From Myxococcales bacterium (GTDB lineage Bacteria; Myxococcota_A; Polyangia; Polyangiales; Houyiibacteriaceae): a DNA stretch of 8,843 nucleotides. The notes beneath the pieces were generated by a model. The model was not told where the DNA came from. It saw only the letters and a program-made list of their open reading frames with translations, and did no database searches. Positions 1 through 7,700 of the stretch are shown here, piece after piece. Numbering within the stretch: the first letter of the stretch is position 1; every line of letters begins with the position of its first letter. The DNA is taken from positions 1 through 8,843 of the forward strand of contig JABDJF010000043.1 in NCBI GenBank assembly GCA_013002645.1, written 5' to 3'. The position numbers and the translations under genes were made by a program.

Positions 1-1665
1 ATGCTGTACACGTCCCTCACCTCGGCGGCGGGTTTCCTCTCGCTGACGCTGACGCCGATCCCTCCGGTTCGAGTCTTCGGCGTTTTCGTCGCGCTCGGCA
101 TCGGCATCGCCTTCGTCCTGACGATCCTCTTCGTCCCGGCGTACATTGCCGCGCTACCCGAGAAGCGTTTGAAGGCGCTGCTCTCGAGCAAGCAAGACGC
201 GAGTGAAGGTGGCCTCCTCGGTCGCGCGGTCGAAGCCGTGGGCGCGAGGAGCCTTCGCTTCGCCAAGCCCATCCTCGTGCTCACGGTCGCCGCGATCGCG
301 ATTAGTGGATACGGCATCACGCAGATCAACATCAACGACAACCCCGTTCGCTGGTTCAAGCCTTCGCACAAGATCCGCGTGGCCGATTCGGTGCTCAACC
401 GGGAGCTTGCCGGCACGTACACAGCTTTCCTCATCATGAAACAGGACCGGGATGCGAACACTGGGATCGTCGCAGCTGGTGATTCGGCCATGCAAGGCGC
501 GAGCGACGCCATGCGCAGTCGATGGGACGGTCTCAAAGCCGGCGCTGAAACCGCGAGCAAGCAAGAGGTGACAACCGTCCCGGACGCTTTGATCGAGGCC
601 ACTTCGGACCTGGTGTTCGACACGGCTGGCGAAGAGTCCGAGCAGTGGCAGCTCGTGCAGACCGCGCTCGAAGAGGCGCAGACGGCGAGCAAGACCTTTC
701 AGAACCCCGAGCACCTGGCATACATCGAGCGACTTCAAGAGGAAGCCGAGGCGCTGCCGCTCGTGGGCAAGACGAGCTCGATCGCCGATGTCGTGAAGAC
801 GGTTTACCGCGAGCTCATCAGCGGTGAAGAGAAAGACTACCGCATCCCTGGCTCCACCGAGGGCGTCGCGCAGACGCTTCTCCAGTTCCAGTCGTCTCAC
901 CGACCGAATGATCTTTGGCACTTGGTGAGCCCCGACTACCGCGAAAGCGCGGTCTGGATGCAGCTCAAGAGCGGCGACAACCAGGACATGGTTTCGGTCA
1001 AGACGGACTTGGACGCCTTCCTCGCGGCCAACCCCCCGCCCGAGGGCCTGCGAGCCCAGTGGGCCGGGCTCACGTTCCTCAACACTGTTTGGCAGGACGA
1101 AATGGTGGGCGGGATGCTCGAGAGCTTGATGGGCGCGTTCGTCATCGTGTTCCTGATGATGGTGCTTTTGTTCCGCTCGCCGGTGTACGGCGTGCTCGCG
1201 ATGATTCCGCTCACGATCACGATCGTGTTCACCTACGGGCTGATCGGTCTGATCGGCAAAGACTACGACATGCCCGTCGCTGTCCTGTCGTCGTTGACGC
1301 TCGGCCTCTCGGTCGATTTCGCGATTCATTTCCTCGAGCGGGCTCGGGCCATTCAAGGGGAGACCGGTGACTGGAGGGAGACGATGTCGCTCATGTTCCA
1401 GGAGCCGGGGAGGGCGATCACGCGCAATGCGATCGTCATCGCCATCGGTTTCCTTCCGCTGCTGGGAGCGCCGCTCGTTCCCTACAACACCGTGGGCTTC
1501 TTGATGGCCGCCATCATGGCCGTCTCGAGCGTCGTCACGGTGATTCTACTCCCCTCGATCATGATGCAAATCCAAGGCCGGATCTCCCCTCCAAAAAAGA
1601 AACTCGCAACGACCGGGGACGATACGTCAGCGCCCCTCGCGACCAACAAGGAGCAAACAGCATGA
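1..1665 (+). CDS. RND-superfamily (MMPL-type) exporter, 5'-truncated by window edge
   Basis: This is the C-terminal 554 residues of an inner-membrane RND/MMPL exporter, a proton-driven pump family that moves lipids and other hydrophobic molecules. The first visible residues (TSLTSAAGFLSL and the hydrophobic stretch at 24-50) match the last helices of the first transmembrane bundle, so the true start and first periplasmic domain lie upstream and the ATG at base 1 is internal. Next come a cytoplasmic linker (52-85), the first helix of the second half (about 89-108), a long periplasmic domain (109-368), then five helices at about 369-392, 394-417, 425-445, 470-490 and 498-522. The conserved GLSVDFAIHF motif (435-444) lies in the helix that carries the family's proton-relay region. 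A hydrophilic tail ends the protein. The periplasmic domain has an apparent extra segment at about 150-234. The stop overlaps the next start by 4 bases (ATGA). The family call is secure; the substrate is unknown. Confidence 0.9.
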   Translation: MLYTSLTSAAGFLSLTLTPIPPVRVFGVFVALGIGIAFVLTILFVPAYIAALPEKRLKALLSSKQDASEGGLLGRAVEAVGARSLRFAKPILVLTVAAIAISGYGITQININDNPVRWFKPSHKIRVADSVLNRELAGTYTAFLIMKQDRDANTGIVAAGDSAMQGASDAMRSRWDGLKAGAETASKQEVTTVPDALIEATSDLVFDTAGEESEQWQLVQTALEEAQTASKTFQNPEHLAYIERLQEEAEALPLVGKTSSIADVVKTVYRELISGEEKDYRIPGSTEGVAQTLLQFQSSHRPNDLWHLVSPDYRESAVWMQLKSGDNQDMVSVKTDLDAFLAANPPPEGLRAQWAGLTFLNTVWQDEMVGGMLESLMGAFVIVFLMMVLLFRSPVYGVLAMIPLTITIVFTYGLIGLIGKDYDMPVAVLSSLTLGLSVDFAIHFLERARAIQGETGDWRETMSLMFQEPGRAITRNAIVIAIGFLPLLGAPLVPYNTVGFLMAAIMAVSSVVTVILLPSIMMQIQGRISPPKKKLATTGDDTSAPLATNKEQTA

Positions 1666-2471
1666 AGACCCTTACAAGGACCTGGTGGGCGGCCGTCGCC
1701 GCAGCGATCTTTCTTTCCACGTCTACGATGTCTGCCGAGGCCGGCGACCTGAAGGACGCGAGCCAGATCGTGAATCGCACCAACAACGCCCAGTATTACG
1801 CGGCCAACGACGGCCGCGCGCTCGTACGCATGAAGATCGTCGACAGCAAGGGACGTTCCCAGCGTCGCCAGTTCGCCGTCCTTCGGCGCGACCTGAAAGA
1901 CGGAGGCGACCAGAACTACCTCGTCGTTTTCGACCAGCCCGCCGATGTTCGAAACACGGCGTTCTTGGTCAAGAAGCACGCGACCAAGGACGACGACCGC
2001 TGGCTGTACCTGCCGGGTCTCGACCTCGTCAAGCGAATCGCGGCAAGTGACGAGCGCACGAGCTTCGTAGGCACCCACTTTTTCTACGAGGACATCTCCG
2101 GGCGCCATCCCGACGAAGACAAGCACGAGCTTCTCGAAACCACGGAGACCGAATACGTGGTGAAGAGCACCCCCAAGAGCAGCAAGGGCGTGGAGTTCGC
2201 GCACTACACGTTACGCATCAACAAGAAGACCTTTTTGCCGAGCAAGATCGAGTACGTAAACGCGCAGGGCAAGGTCTACCGGCGCATCGAAACGGCCAAG
2301 GTCGACACCGTCCAAGGGCAGCCGACCATTACGCGGCTCAAGGTTAGTGATTTGGAATCGGGCGGCTACACGCTGAGCGACGTCAGCAACGTGAGTTACG
2401 ACCTCGGGATTCCCGACGACATCTTCATCGAAGGCTCTCTTCGCAACCCGCCCCAGAAGTGGCTGCGCTGA
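1662..2471 (+). CDS. Secreted LolA-like outer-membrane lipoprotein-sorting family protein
   Basis: A 269-residue periplasmic protein of the LolA-like 'outer membrane lipoprotein-sorting' family, which commonly accompanies MMPL/RND exporters and is thought to carry lipidic cargo across the periplasm. An N-terminal signal peptide is clear: K3/R6, a hydrophobic core at about 8-22, and a likely cleavage after SAEA (residue 27). Family hallmarks are DDRWLYLPGLDLVKRI (111-126) followed by SFVGTHFFYEDISGR (134-148). The remainder alternates short polar and hydrophobic segments as expected of an open beta-barrel fold, including the pattern YTLRINKKTFLPSKIEY (182-198). The start is well supported: AAGGAG at 1648-1653 lies 8 bases before the ATG, which overlaps the exporter stop, so the two are probably translationally coupled. 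There is no lipobox cysteine, so a soluble periplasmic protein is expected. A direct role in lipoprotein sorting should not be assumed from the family name. Confidence 0.85.
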   Translation: MKTLTRTWWAAVAAAIFLSTSTMSAEAGDLKDASQIVNRTNNAQYYAANDGRALVRMKIVDSKGRSQRRQFAVLRRDLKDGGDQNYLVVFDQPADVRNTAFLVKKHATKDDDRWLYLPGLDLVKRIAASDERTSFVGTHFFYEDISGRHPDEDKHELLETTETEYVVKSTPKSSKGVEFAHYTLRINKKTFLPSKIEYVNAQGKVYRRIETAKVDTVQGQPTITRLKVSDLESGGYTLSDVSNVSYDLGIPDDIFIEGSLRNPPQKWLR

Positions 2472-2506
2472 GCCCAGCTCGAAGACATGCGTGAGGGAAT
2501 AGCGCC

Positions 2507-4135
2507 ATGAAACCGACCATCTGTACGACGAAGCAGTGCCGCGCGGGCGTCCCCTCACCGAGGTGCGCGGCGGTTGCCGCGATCGTTTTCGCCGCGCTCG
2601 CGCTAGCCTCCGGGGCGCTCGCCCAAGACCAACAGGACGCAGCCGCAATCTCGACAGAGGAGGGCGCCGGCGAGTCGGACGCTGGGCCATCTATTGGCTC
2701 CGACTCCGATGCGGAGTCCACGGCTGAGCCCCAGGCGGAGGATACGCTCGAAGCGGAGGCCGAAGGGCCGGTCGATGAAGCTTCGAGCACCGGGAGCCCA
2801 GAGGAGCTTGCCGGCGATGTCGAACCCATCGAAGAGAACCGCGCCGAGGACGACTGGGGCGAATTCGACGACTGGGAAGAGGAGGACGGTGGCAATTCCG
2901 GGGGCAAACCCGGCGGCAGTGCCTGGGACTTCCACATCGGCGGATTCGTCGAAGGCCTCATCGCGCCGCGCGTGGTCCGAAGCAGCGCCAGCGCTAATGA
3001 GCTCGTGGCAAATGAGGCGCGCTTTCGTCTGAACCTCGACGCTACCCACCAAATCGTCAGCGCGCGGTTCCGGGGCGACGTCTTTGCGGACGCCGTCGAG
3101 CGTCGAATCTGGTTCGACATTCGAGACGCGTCGATCTTCGTACGCGGCGGCAGCTGGTTCAGCATGCGGTTTGGACGTCAGGTGCTCACTTGGGGCACGG
3201 GCGACTTCCTGTTTTTGAACGATCTCTTTCCGAAGGACTTCAATTCGTTCTTCATCGGTCGCGCGGACGAATATCTCAAGGCGCCGTCCAACTCGGTCCA
3301 GACGACGTTCATGATCAAGAAGGTCGGGCTGGATCTGATCTGGACCCCAATCTTCGAGCCGGATCGCTTCATCAACGGGCAGCGTTTGTCGTTCTTCAAT
3401 CCGCTGGTCGGCGAGATCATTGGCGATCGATCTCCGATCACGCCCATCGAACCGCTGTTCCCAGAGCAGCGCCTGCGAAACGGAACGGTGCACGGCCGTC
3501 TCTACGGCACAGCGGGCGCCGTCGAGCTCGCCGCCTATGGCTACGTCGGTTATTGGATGCAGCCGAATGCGCTGGCGCTCACCGACCCGGCCGACCCGAA
3601 CAGCATTGTGGGGCTTACCTACGCGCGCCTTGCGGTCTACGGCGCAAGCCTGCGCACGCCTCTATTCGGTGGGCTTTTCAACGTCGAGGCTGCGTTTTAC
3701 GACTCGTTTAAGGACCGAGCGGGGACGACTCCGGCCACACCGAACTCGCAGTTTCGAGGCCTGGTGGGCTACGAGCGCGAGCTCTTTCCGAAGTTTCAAA
3801 TGGGCCTGCAATACTACCTCGAATACACGCTCAAGCATGACGAGCTGACCTCGAGCTCGTTCTGGCCTCAGTACGAGCAACACGAGTTCCGGCATCTCAT
3901 CACGCTGCGGCTCAACCAGCTCCTGGTGATGGACAAGCTCGAGCTCTCGCTCTTCGTCTTCTTCTCGCCGGACGAGCTCGACACCTACATCCGACCGCGG
4001 ATCACCTACAAGGTCGTCGAGCCGCTGGCGATCGTCATTGGCGCGAACCTCATGTTCGGTCGCGACGACTACACCTTCTTTGGCCAGCTCCAAGAGAATA
4101 CGAACGTCTACGCGAGGCTCCGCTACTCGTTCTGA
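2507..4135 (+). CDS. Outer-membrane beta-barrel (porin-like, DUF1302-like) with acidic N-terminal linker
   Basis: A 542-residue predicted outer-membrane protein. Residues 1-40 form a signal peptide with a long basic n-region, a hydrophobic core at about 21-38, and a likely cleavage at ALAQ|DQ. Residues 41-130 are a low-complexity linker with 33 Asp/Glu and one Arg. From about 139 the chain alternates aromatic and polar residues typical of beta strands, includes GRQVLTWGTGDFLF (223-236) followed by a Leu/Phe/Pro-rich turn, and ends in ARLRYSF. The terminal Phe with preceding aromatic is the usual BAM recognition signal. The GRQ-x3-WG pattern resembles DUF1302-type barrels that occur beside RND and LolA-like genes, but exact family assignment needs a profile search. 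GAGGGA at 2493-2498 is 8 bases before the ATG. The gene lies 35 bases after the LolA-like gene in the same operon, suggesting the outer-membrane end of the same pathway. Confidence 0.75.
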   Translation: MKPTICTTKQCRAGVPSPRCAAVAAIVFAALALASGALAQDQQDAAAISTEEGAGESDAGPSIGSDSDAESTAEPQAEDTLEAEAEGPVDEASSTGSPEELAGDVEPIEENRAEDDWGEFDDWEEEDGGNSGGKPGGSAWDFHIGGFVEGLIAPRVVRSSASANELVANEARFRLNLDATHQIVSARFRGDVFADAVERRIWFDIRDASIFVRGGSWFSMRFGRQVLTWGTGDFLFLNDLFPKDFNSFFIGRADEYLKAPSNSVQTTFMIKKVGLDLIWTPIFEPDRFINGQRLSFFNPLVGEIIGDRSPITPIEPLFPEQRLRNGTVHGRLYGTAGAVELAAYGYVGYWMQPNALALTDPADPNSIVGLTYARLAVYGASLRTPLFGGLFNVEAAFYDSFKDRAGTTPATPNSQFRGLVGYERELFPKFQMGLQYYLEYTLKHDELTSSSFWPQYEQHEFRHLITLRLNQLLVMDKLELSLFVFFSPDELDTYIRPRITYKVVEPLAIVIGANLMFGRDDYTFFGQLQENTNVYARLRYSF

Positions 4136-4160
4136 GAACTAAGACGAAAGGAACACAGCT

Positions 4161-4361
4161 ATGAACATCGACAAATTGGTTTTTCGAGTTGCAGGCATCA
4201 TGGTCACCGCCGGCGTGATCCTCGCCTACAGTCACCACATCGCCTGGCTCATCCTGCCGGCCTTCGTCGGTCTGAACATGTTTCAGTCATCGTTTACAGG
4301 CTTTTGCCCGATGGCGACCATCGCGAAGCGCTTGGGGATGAGCGAAGGGAAAGCGTTCTAA
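4161..4361 (+). CDS. DUF2892 (YgaP-type transmembrane domain) small membrane protein
   Basis: A 66-residue inner-membrane protein matching the DUF2892 family, the membrane portion also found fused to rhodanese in YgaP. Two hydrophobic helices at about 8-23 and 27-42 are separated by a short SHH turn, and are followed by the family's signature TGFCPM (46-51) with a single cysteine (C49), then a basic amphipathic tail ending in KAF. Length and layout are normal for stand-alone members. A strong ribosome-binding site (AAGGAA near 4148-4153) precedes the ATG by about 7 bases. It is the last gene of the left operon, 25 bases after the barrel gene. Its function is not established. A link to sulfur or thiol chemistry is suggested only by the YgaP relationship, and no rhodanese domain is present here. 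Confidence 0.85.
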   Translation: MNIDKLVFRVAGIMVTAGVILAYSHHIAWLILPAFVGLNMFQSSFTGFCPMATIAKRLGMSEGKAF

Positions 4362-4395
4362 CGCGCCGGACTCGCGCGATCGCTCGTGCGGGTCG
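4362..4395. other. Convergent intergenic gap without visible terminator
   Basis: Only 34 bases separate the TAA stop of the DUF2892 gene (plus) from the TAA stop of the acyltransferase gene (minus). The gap is very GC-rich and contains the 8-base palindrome GCGATCGC (4376-4383), but no GC stem followed by a T-run on either strand. Termination is therefore either Rho-dependent or happens inside the opposing gene. Confidence 0.6.
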
Positions 4396-5829
4396 TTACT
4401 CGATGCGCTCCTCGAGCAACTCGATCTCTCGTACGAAACCGGTGGCAATATCCTGCAGGTCAGGGACGAGCTCGGTGCAGGCCAGCGCACCGAAACACAG
4501 GCGGTCCACCGTGCTCATCACCGTGATGTTGAGCCCCGAGCCCTGCTGCACCGGCCCGAGCGGAAAGAGGTGCGTCAGCCTGGTGCCCGCCGTGTAGAGG
4601 GGAACCGGTGGCCCGGCGATGTTCGAAATGACGAGGTTCCAGAGCGGCGGAAGCCGGTCAGCAAGGTGCCGCGATGAAAAGAAGCCGATGAATTGAGTCG
4701 CCATCCAGGGCACGGTGATGTTGTTGACGAGGTCGGCAAAGTTCTTGAGGAGGTCGCCGCCGCCCGACTTGCGGTGGCGTCTTTTTTGTCGCGATGTCTC
4801 TTCGCGAATGGCGAGGAGCCGTTCAACGGGATTGTCGGACTGAATGGGCAGGTGCACTCGAATCACCGAAACACGATTGCCGGCTTGATCTCCTTCGCGT
4901 CGAACCGACACGGGTACGGTTGCTACCAGAGGACGATCCGGAAGGCCGCCGTGTTTGGCGAGCCACGACCGCAAGGCGCCACAGCAGCCGGCGAGAACGA
5001 CATCGTTGACCGTGGTGCCGAAGGCGCGCTTGATCGCTTTCACGTCGTCGAACGAAACGTCGGCAAACGCCACCGAACGATTTGGCGTCAGGGCAGCGTT
5101 GAACATGGTCGGCGGTGCTTCGAAGAGGTGTGGCTTCTCCGAGGCTTCGGGACTGGCAGGCTGCGCAGGCTGGGAGCGCCCTTTGTGTCGGACCGCATCT
5201 ACCATTCTTGCCGCCGCATCGACCGCGCGCCGCGGCTTACCCGCCAGGGTTCGAAGGGTGTCGGCCGCCAGCCAGGGGATCGTGGGCTCGCGATCGGGGA
5301 GCCAGGGTTCGTCTGGCGGAGGGATGACCCGGCCCTCGGGACTGGCGTCCATGAGCTCGCCCGCGATGGCCGCGCTCCGGCCACCGTCCATCGCCGCATG
5401 GTGGATCTTCATGACGAGTGCGAGCTTTCCCCCCTCCAAGCCCTCGACGAGCGTGGCCTTCCAAAGCGGCCGGTCGCGCTCGAGACAGGTGCCGGCGAAG
5501 CCGCCAACGAAGTCACAGAGCGCCGGCATCCCCCCGGGCGATGGCAGCGAGACGCGGACGAGGTGCTTGTCGAGATCGAAAGCCGGGTCTTCGATCCAGT
5601 GGGGGTCGCCAATTTGAAGAGGGCCTTGAACGATCCGCTGCCTGAACGGCGGGATGAGATGGAGCCGCTCCGCAAACCGCTGGCGGGTCAAGCTGAACGC
5701 CGATGCTTCGCGGCCGTCCTCGCCCAACGGATCTTGTGGCTCGAGAATCAAGATTCCCATGGTGTGCATGGGCATCTCGGGCGTTTCGGCGTAAAGCATC
5801 GCTGCGTCGAGCGTCGAAACCCGGATCAT
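4396..5829 (-). CDS. Wax ester synthase / diacylglycerol acyltransferase (WS/DGAT family)
   Basis: A 477-residue bifunctional-type acyltransferase that transfers an acyl group from acyl-CoA to a fatty alcohol or diacylglycerol, giving wax esters or triacylglycerol at the inner face of the cytoplasmic membrane. The N-terminal MIRVSTLDAAMLYAETPEMP is typical. DRPLW (119-123) and the intact catalytic motif HHAAMDG (143-149) define the condensation-enzyme-like N-terminal domain. A proline/alanine-rich linker (about 205-245) leads to the C-terminal domain with TVNDVVLA (273-280) and NLVISNIAGP (398-407). Length matches the family (about 450-480). The frame is open further upstream, but the start at 5829 is chosen because the family's N-terminus begins here, AGGAA lies 8 bases upstream, and the ATG overlaps the hydrolase stop as ATGA. 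All key motifs are intact, so it should be active. Wax ester versus triacylglycerol preference cannot be read from sequence. Confidence 0.93.
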   Translation of the reverse strand: MIRVSTLDAAMLYAETPEMPMHTMGILILEPQDPLGEDGREASAFSLTRQRFAERLHLIPPFRQRIVQGPLQIGDPHWIEDPAFDLDKHLVRVSLPSPGGMPALCDFVGGFAGTCLERDRPLWKATLVEGLEGGKLALVMKIHHAAMDGGRSAAIAGELMDASPEGRVIPPPDEPWLPDREPTIPWLAADTLRTLAGKPRRAVDAAARMVDAVRHKGRSQPAQPASPEASEKPHLFEAPPTMFNAALTPNRSVAFADVSFDDVKAIKRAFGTTVNDVVLAGCCGALRSWLAKHGGLPDRPLVATVPVSVRREGDQAGNRVSVIRVHLPIQSDNPVERLLAIREETSRQKRRHRKSGGGDLLKNFADLVNNITVPWMATQFIGFFSSRHLADRLPPLWNLVISNIAGPPVPLYTAGTRLTHLFPLGPVQQGSGLNITVMSTVDRLCFGALACTELVPDLQDIATGFVREIELLEERIE

Positions 5830-7067
5830 GTCGTACTTCCTGGCTCCAAGAACCCGACGCCCATCATGAAGCGGGCCATCTCCGTCAGGTACGCGCCGCG
5901 GTCGAGGTGGATGCTGTGACTCCCCGGAAACCAGTGCATGCGGCAGCGCTGCCAATGATCCCAAAGCAGCCTCGAATGCTTCGGAGGTGCCAGCCTGTCC
6001 CCGGCGCCGCCGACGATCATCAGTCGCTCGCGTGGCAGCACCGCCGGATAGGTGAGCGGGCAACTCACCGCGAGGAGACGCCGCGCGTCGGCAGAGCTCA
6101 GGCCCGAGGCCCTCAGAGCGGTTCGCATCAGCGCACCAAGCGGCTGCCACTCCAAAACCAAGTCCGCCACGCTGATGATCGGCACGTTGGGCAGTGCGAA
6201 CGCCAATTTCGGCTCGACGCTCGCGAGCATCGATGAAACGAAGCCGCCAAGGCTGAGGCCGGTCACGCCGACTTGCTCGACCCCCTGCTCACGCTGAAGC
6301 CAGTTCAGCAGGATCCTGAAGTCGAATACGGACTGCGCCACCGCTTCGTTGAATCGAGAAGTGCCGCCGGCAAAGAAGCCGTGGCCCGAGAACGGCGAGA
6401 AGCGTGTTTGGCGAGGTCCGTGAAACGGAAGCGTGAACAAGGCGATGTCGCAGCCCATGCGATAGAACCAAGGGAGCGCAAAGAACCACTCGTTGATCAG
6501 GTATCCCTCTGCCGTGAATCCGTGAATCGCAACGATGGTCGGCCTCGGCCCGTCGCGGTGCCGAGTCATCCGCGCGAACGCGATGCGGTTCTGGTCGTGT
6601 CGGAGATAGGGCCGGTGCTGGTTTGGATGGACCGGTTGGAACGGGCTGTCGAAGCGCAACACTTCGCAGACTCCGTCGTCCGGTTCGAATCGCGGAAACC
6701 AGCTTCCTCTCTCGACGCGAACACGCACACCCGATGGAGGATCATGAAAGAACTGGCTGCGGTCGCCCGATTCCGCCATCTCCGCGTACAGAGCCGCGTC
6801 TTTCATCGATCGGCGAAGCTCGATAGGATTGAAGCCGAACGGAATGGCCGTCGAGCCCACCATCGTGCCGAAGATGGCTCGAACCACATGATCGAACGCG
6901 GCCGCAGCGCCGATTTGCACCCGATCGACGCGTGCTAGATCGAACTTCTCCGACGTTCGGGCGAAATCGTCGTCGAGGTGCTCCCACCAATGACCGCCGG
7001 GCATCAGCGGAGCCTCCCGTTCGTAAGACTCGTGGACAATCCGAGAGACAATCGCCGAGTCTTCCAT
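5826..7067 (-). CDS. Alpha/beta-hydrolase (ABHD18/DUF2048-like)
   Basis: A 413-residue serine hydrolase, probably an esterase, lipase or thioesterase. Residues 1-175 form a non-catalytic N-terminal region. The hydrolase core begins with the oxyanion-loop strand IVAIHGFTAEG (178-188), then FTLPFHGPR (211-219), the nucleophile elbow GLSLGG (270-275, Ser272), a candidate acid Asp357 in VGGAGDRLAPP, and a candidate base His384 (or His387) in FPGSHSIHLDRG. The HGxxxEG and LPFHGPR pattern recalls ABHD18/DUF2048-type hydrolases, an assignment by memory of motifs rather than by search. There is no signal peptide, so it is likely cytoplasmic or peripheral. It starts 9 bases after the tetR stop and ends overlapping the WS/DGAT start, so the three form one operon. 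The context suggests it acts on an acyl ester or acyl-CoA that feeds or opposes the acyltransferase. Its ribosome-binding site is weak (TTAGG), consistent with coupling to tetR. Confidence 0.85.
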   Translation of the reverse strand: MEDSAIVSRIVHESYEREAPLMPGGHWWEHLDDDFARTSEKFDLARVDRVQIGAAAAFDHVVRAIFGTMVGSTAIPFGFNPIELRRSMKDAALYAEMAESGDRSQFFHDPPSGVRVRVERGSWFPRFEPDDGVCEVLRFDSPFQPVHPNQHRPYLRHDQNRIAFARMTRHRDGPRPTIVAIHGFTAEGYLINEWFFALPWFYRMGCDIALFTLPFHGPRQTRFSPFSGHGFFAGGTSRFNEAVAQSVFDFRILLNWLQREQGVEQVGVTGLSLGGFVSSMLASVEPKLAFALPNVPIISVADLVLEWQPLGALMRTALRASGLSSADARRLLAVSCPLTYPAVLPRERLMIVGGAGDRLAPPKHSRLLWDHWQRCRMHWFPGSHSIHLDRGAYLTEMARFMMGVGFLEPGSTT

Positions 7068-7076
7068 CGACGTAGC

Positions 7077-7700
7077 CTAACCCTTTCGAGCTCCGATGGG
7101 GTCGGGCTTTTCAGGCAGATTACGCAGGCCCATCCAGGCCAGGGCAACGATGTGACTGGCGACTTTGTCGACCGACGGCTTTCGGACGACGCTCCACCAC
7201 TGCCCTACGAGCGTGACCATGCCGATCAGGGCGTGCGCGTAGATCGGAGCGACGTCGGGATCGTAACCAGCCTGCTTGAACGCCTCTGCGAAAACGTCGC
7301 TCACGCGTTCGGCCACTTCGTTGAGGAGGCTCGAAAACCCGCCGGAGCTGACCACCGTCGTGGGCGCATCATGGGTCAGCACGGCAAAACCGTCTGGCCT
7401 GTCCTTGACCCAGATGAGAAACGCCAAGGCGGCCTGCTCGGCGCGCTCGCGCGGTGAGCCTGCGGACAAAGCTTCCGAGATCACGCCGATCACGTATTCC
7501 ATCTCCCGGTCGACCACGACGGCGTATAGCCCCTCCTTGCCTCCGAAGTGCTCGTAAACAATGGGCTTTGAGACCTTTGCGCGGCTCGCGATCTCCTCGA
7601 CGGAGGTCGCTTCGTAGCCCTTTTCAGCGAAAACCTGCCGTCCGACCTGGACCAGCTGGGCTCTCCTTGCCGCCGCGGTGAGTTTTTTTCTCGAGGCCAT
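7077..7700 (-). CDS. TetR/AcrR-family transcriptional regulator
   Basis: A 207-residue one-component repressor. The N-terminal DNA-binding domain covers about residues 9-58, with the helix-turn-helix TSVEEIASRAKVSKPIVYEHF (32-52) and the usual GGKEGLY after it. The rest is an all-helical ligand and dimerisation domain containing GQWWSVVRKPSVDKVASHIV (166-185), a pattern common in TetR proteins near lipid-metabolism genes. It is the first gene of a minus-strand operon with the hydrolase and the WS/DGAT, and is divergent from a desaturase. Three tandem operator-like repeats lie just upstream of its start, so autoregulation and control of the desaturase are likely. By analogy with DesT or FadR-type regulators the inducer may be an acyl-CoA or free fatty acid, but that is inference. 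No Shine-Dalgarno sequence is visible upstream of the ATG, and no in-frame alternative start is evident nearby. Confidence 0.92.
   Translation of the reverse strand: MASRKKLTAAARRAQLVQVGRQVFAEKGYEATSVEEIASRAKVSKPIVYEHFGGKEGLYAVVVDREMEYVIGVISEALSAGSPRERAEQAALAFLIWVKDRPDGFAVLTHDAPTTVVSSGGFSSLLNEVAERVSDVFAEAFKQAGYDPDVAPIYAHALIGMVTLVGQWWSVVRKPSVDKVASHIVALAWMGLRNLPEKPDPIGARKG

Noticed and set aside
1..3. ATG at base 1 as the real start of the RND gene
   Set aside because: The first residues correspond to helices at the end of the first transmembrane bundle, so the gene must begin upstream.
154..1356. 400-residue open frame on the minus strand opposite the RND gene
   Set aside because: The product is Arg/His/Glu-rich with no recognisable fold and lies fully antisense to a clear RND protein. 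High GC content with third-position GC bias produces such long antisense frames.
2603..3493. 296-residue minus-strand frame opposite the barrel gene
   Set aside because: The plus strand shows a signal peptide, beta-strand pattern and terminal Phe, whereas this frame has no domain evidence.
4376..4383. GCGATCGC palindrome in the convergent gap, considered as terminator or repeat element
   Set aside because: It is a single copy in this gap, has no loop or T-run, and is a short palindrome expected by chance in GC-rich DNA.
4693..5919. 408-residue plus-strand frame opposite the WS/DGAT gene
   Set aside because: The opposite strand encodes all hallmark WS/DGAT motifs, and the plus-strand product is low in hydrophobic structure and lacks motifs, so it is a GC-driven shadow.
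5830..6150. Upstream in-frame extension of the WS/DGAT open frame to 584 residues
   Set aside because: The extension lies wholly inside the hydrolase gene, has no family similarity, and the start at 5829 has a ribosome-binding site and the family's typical N-terminus.
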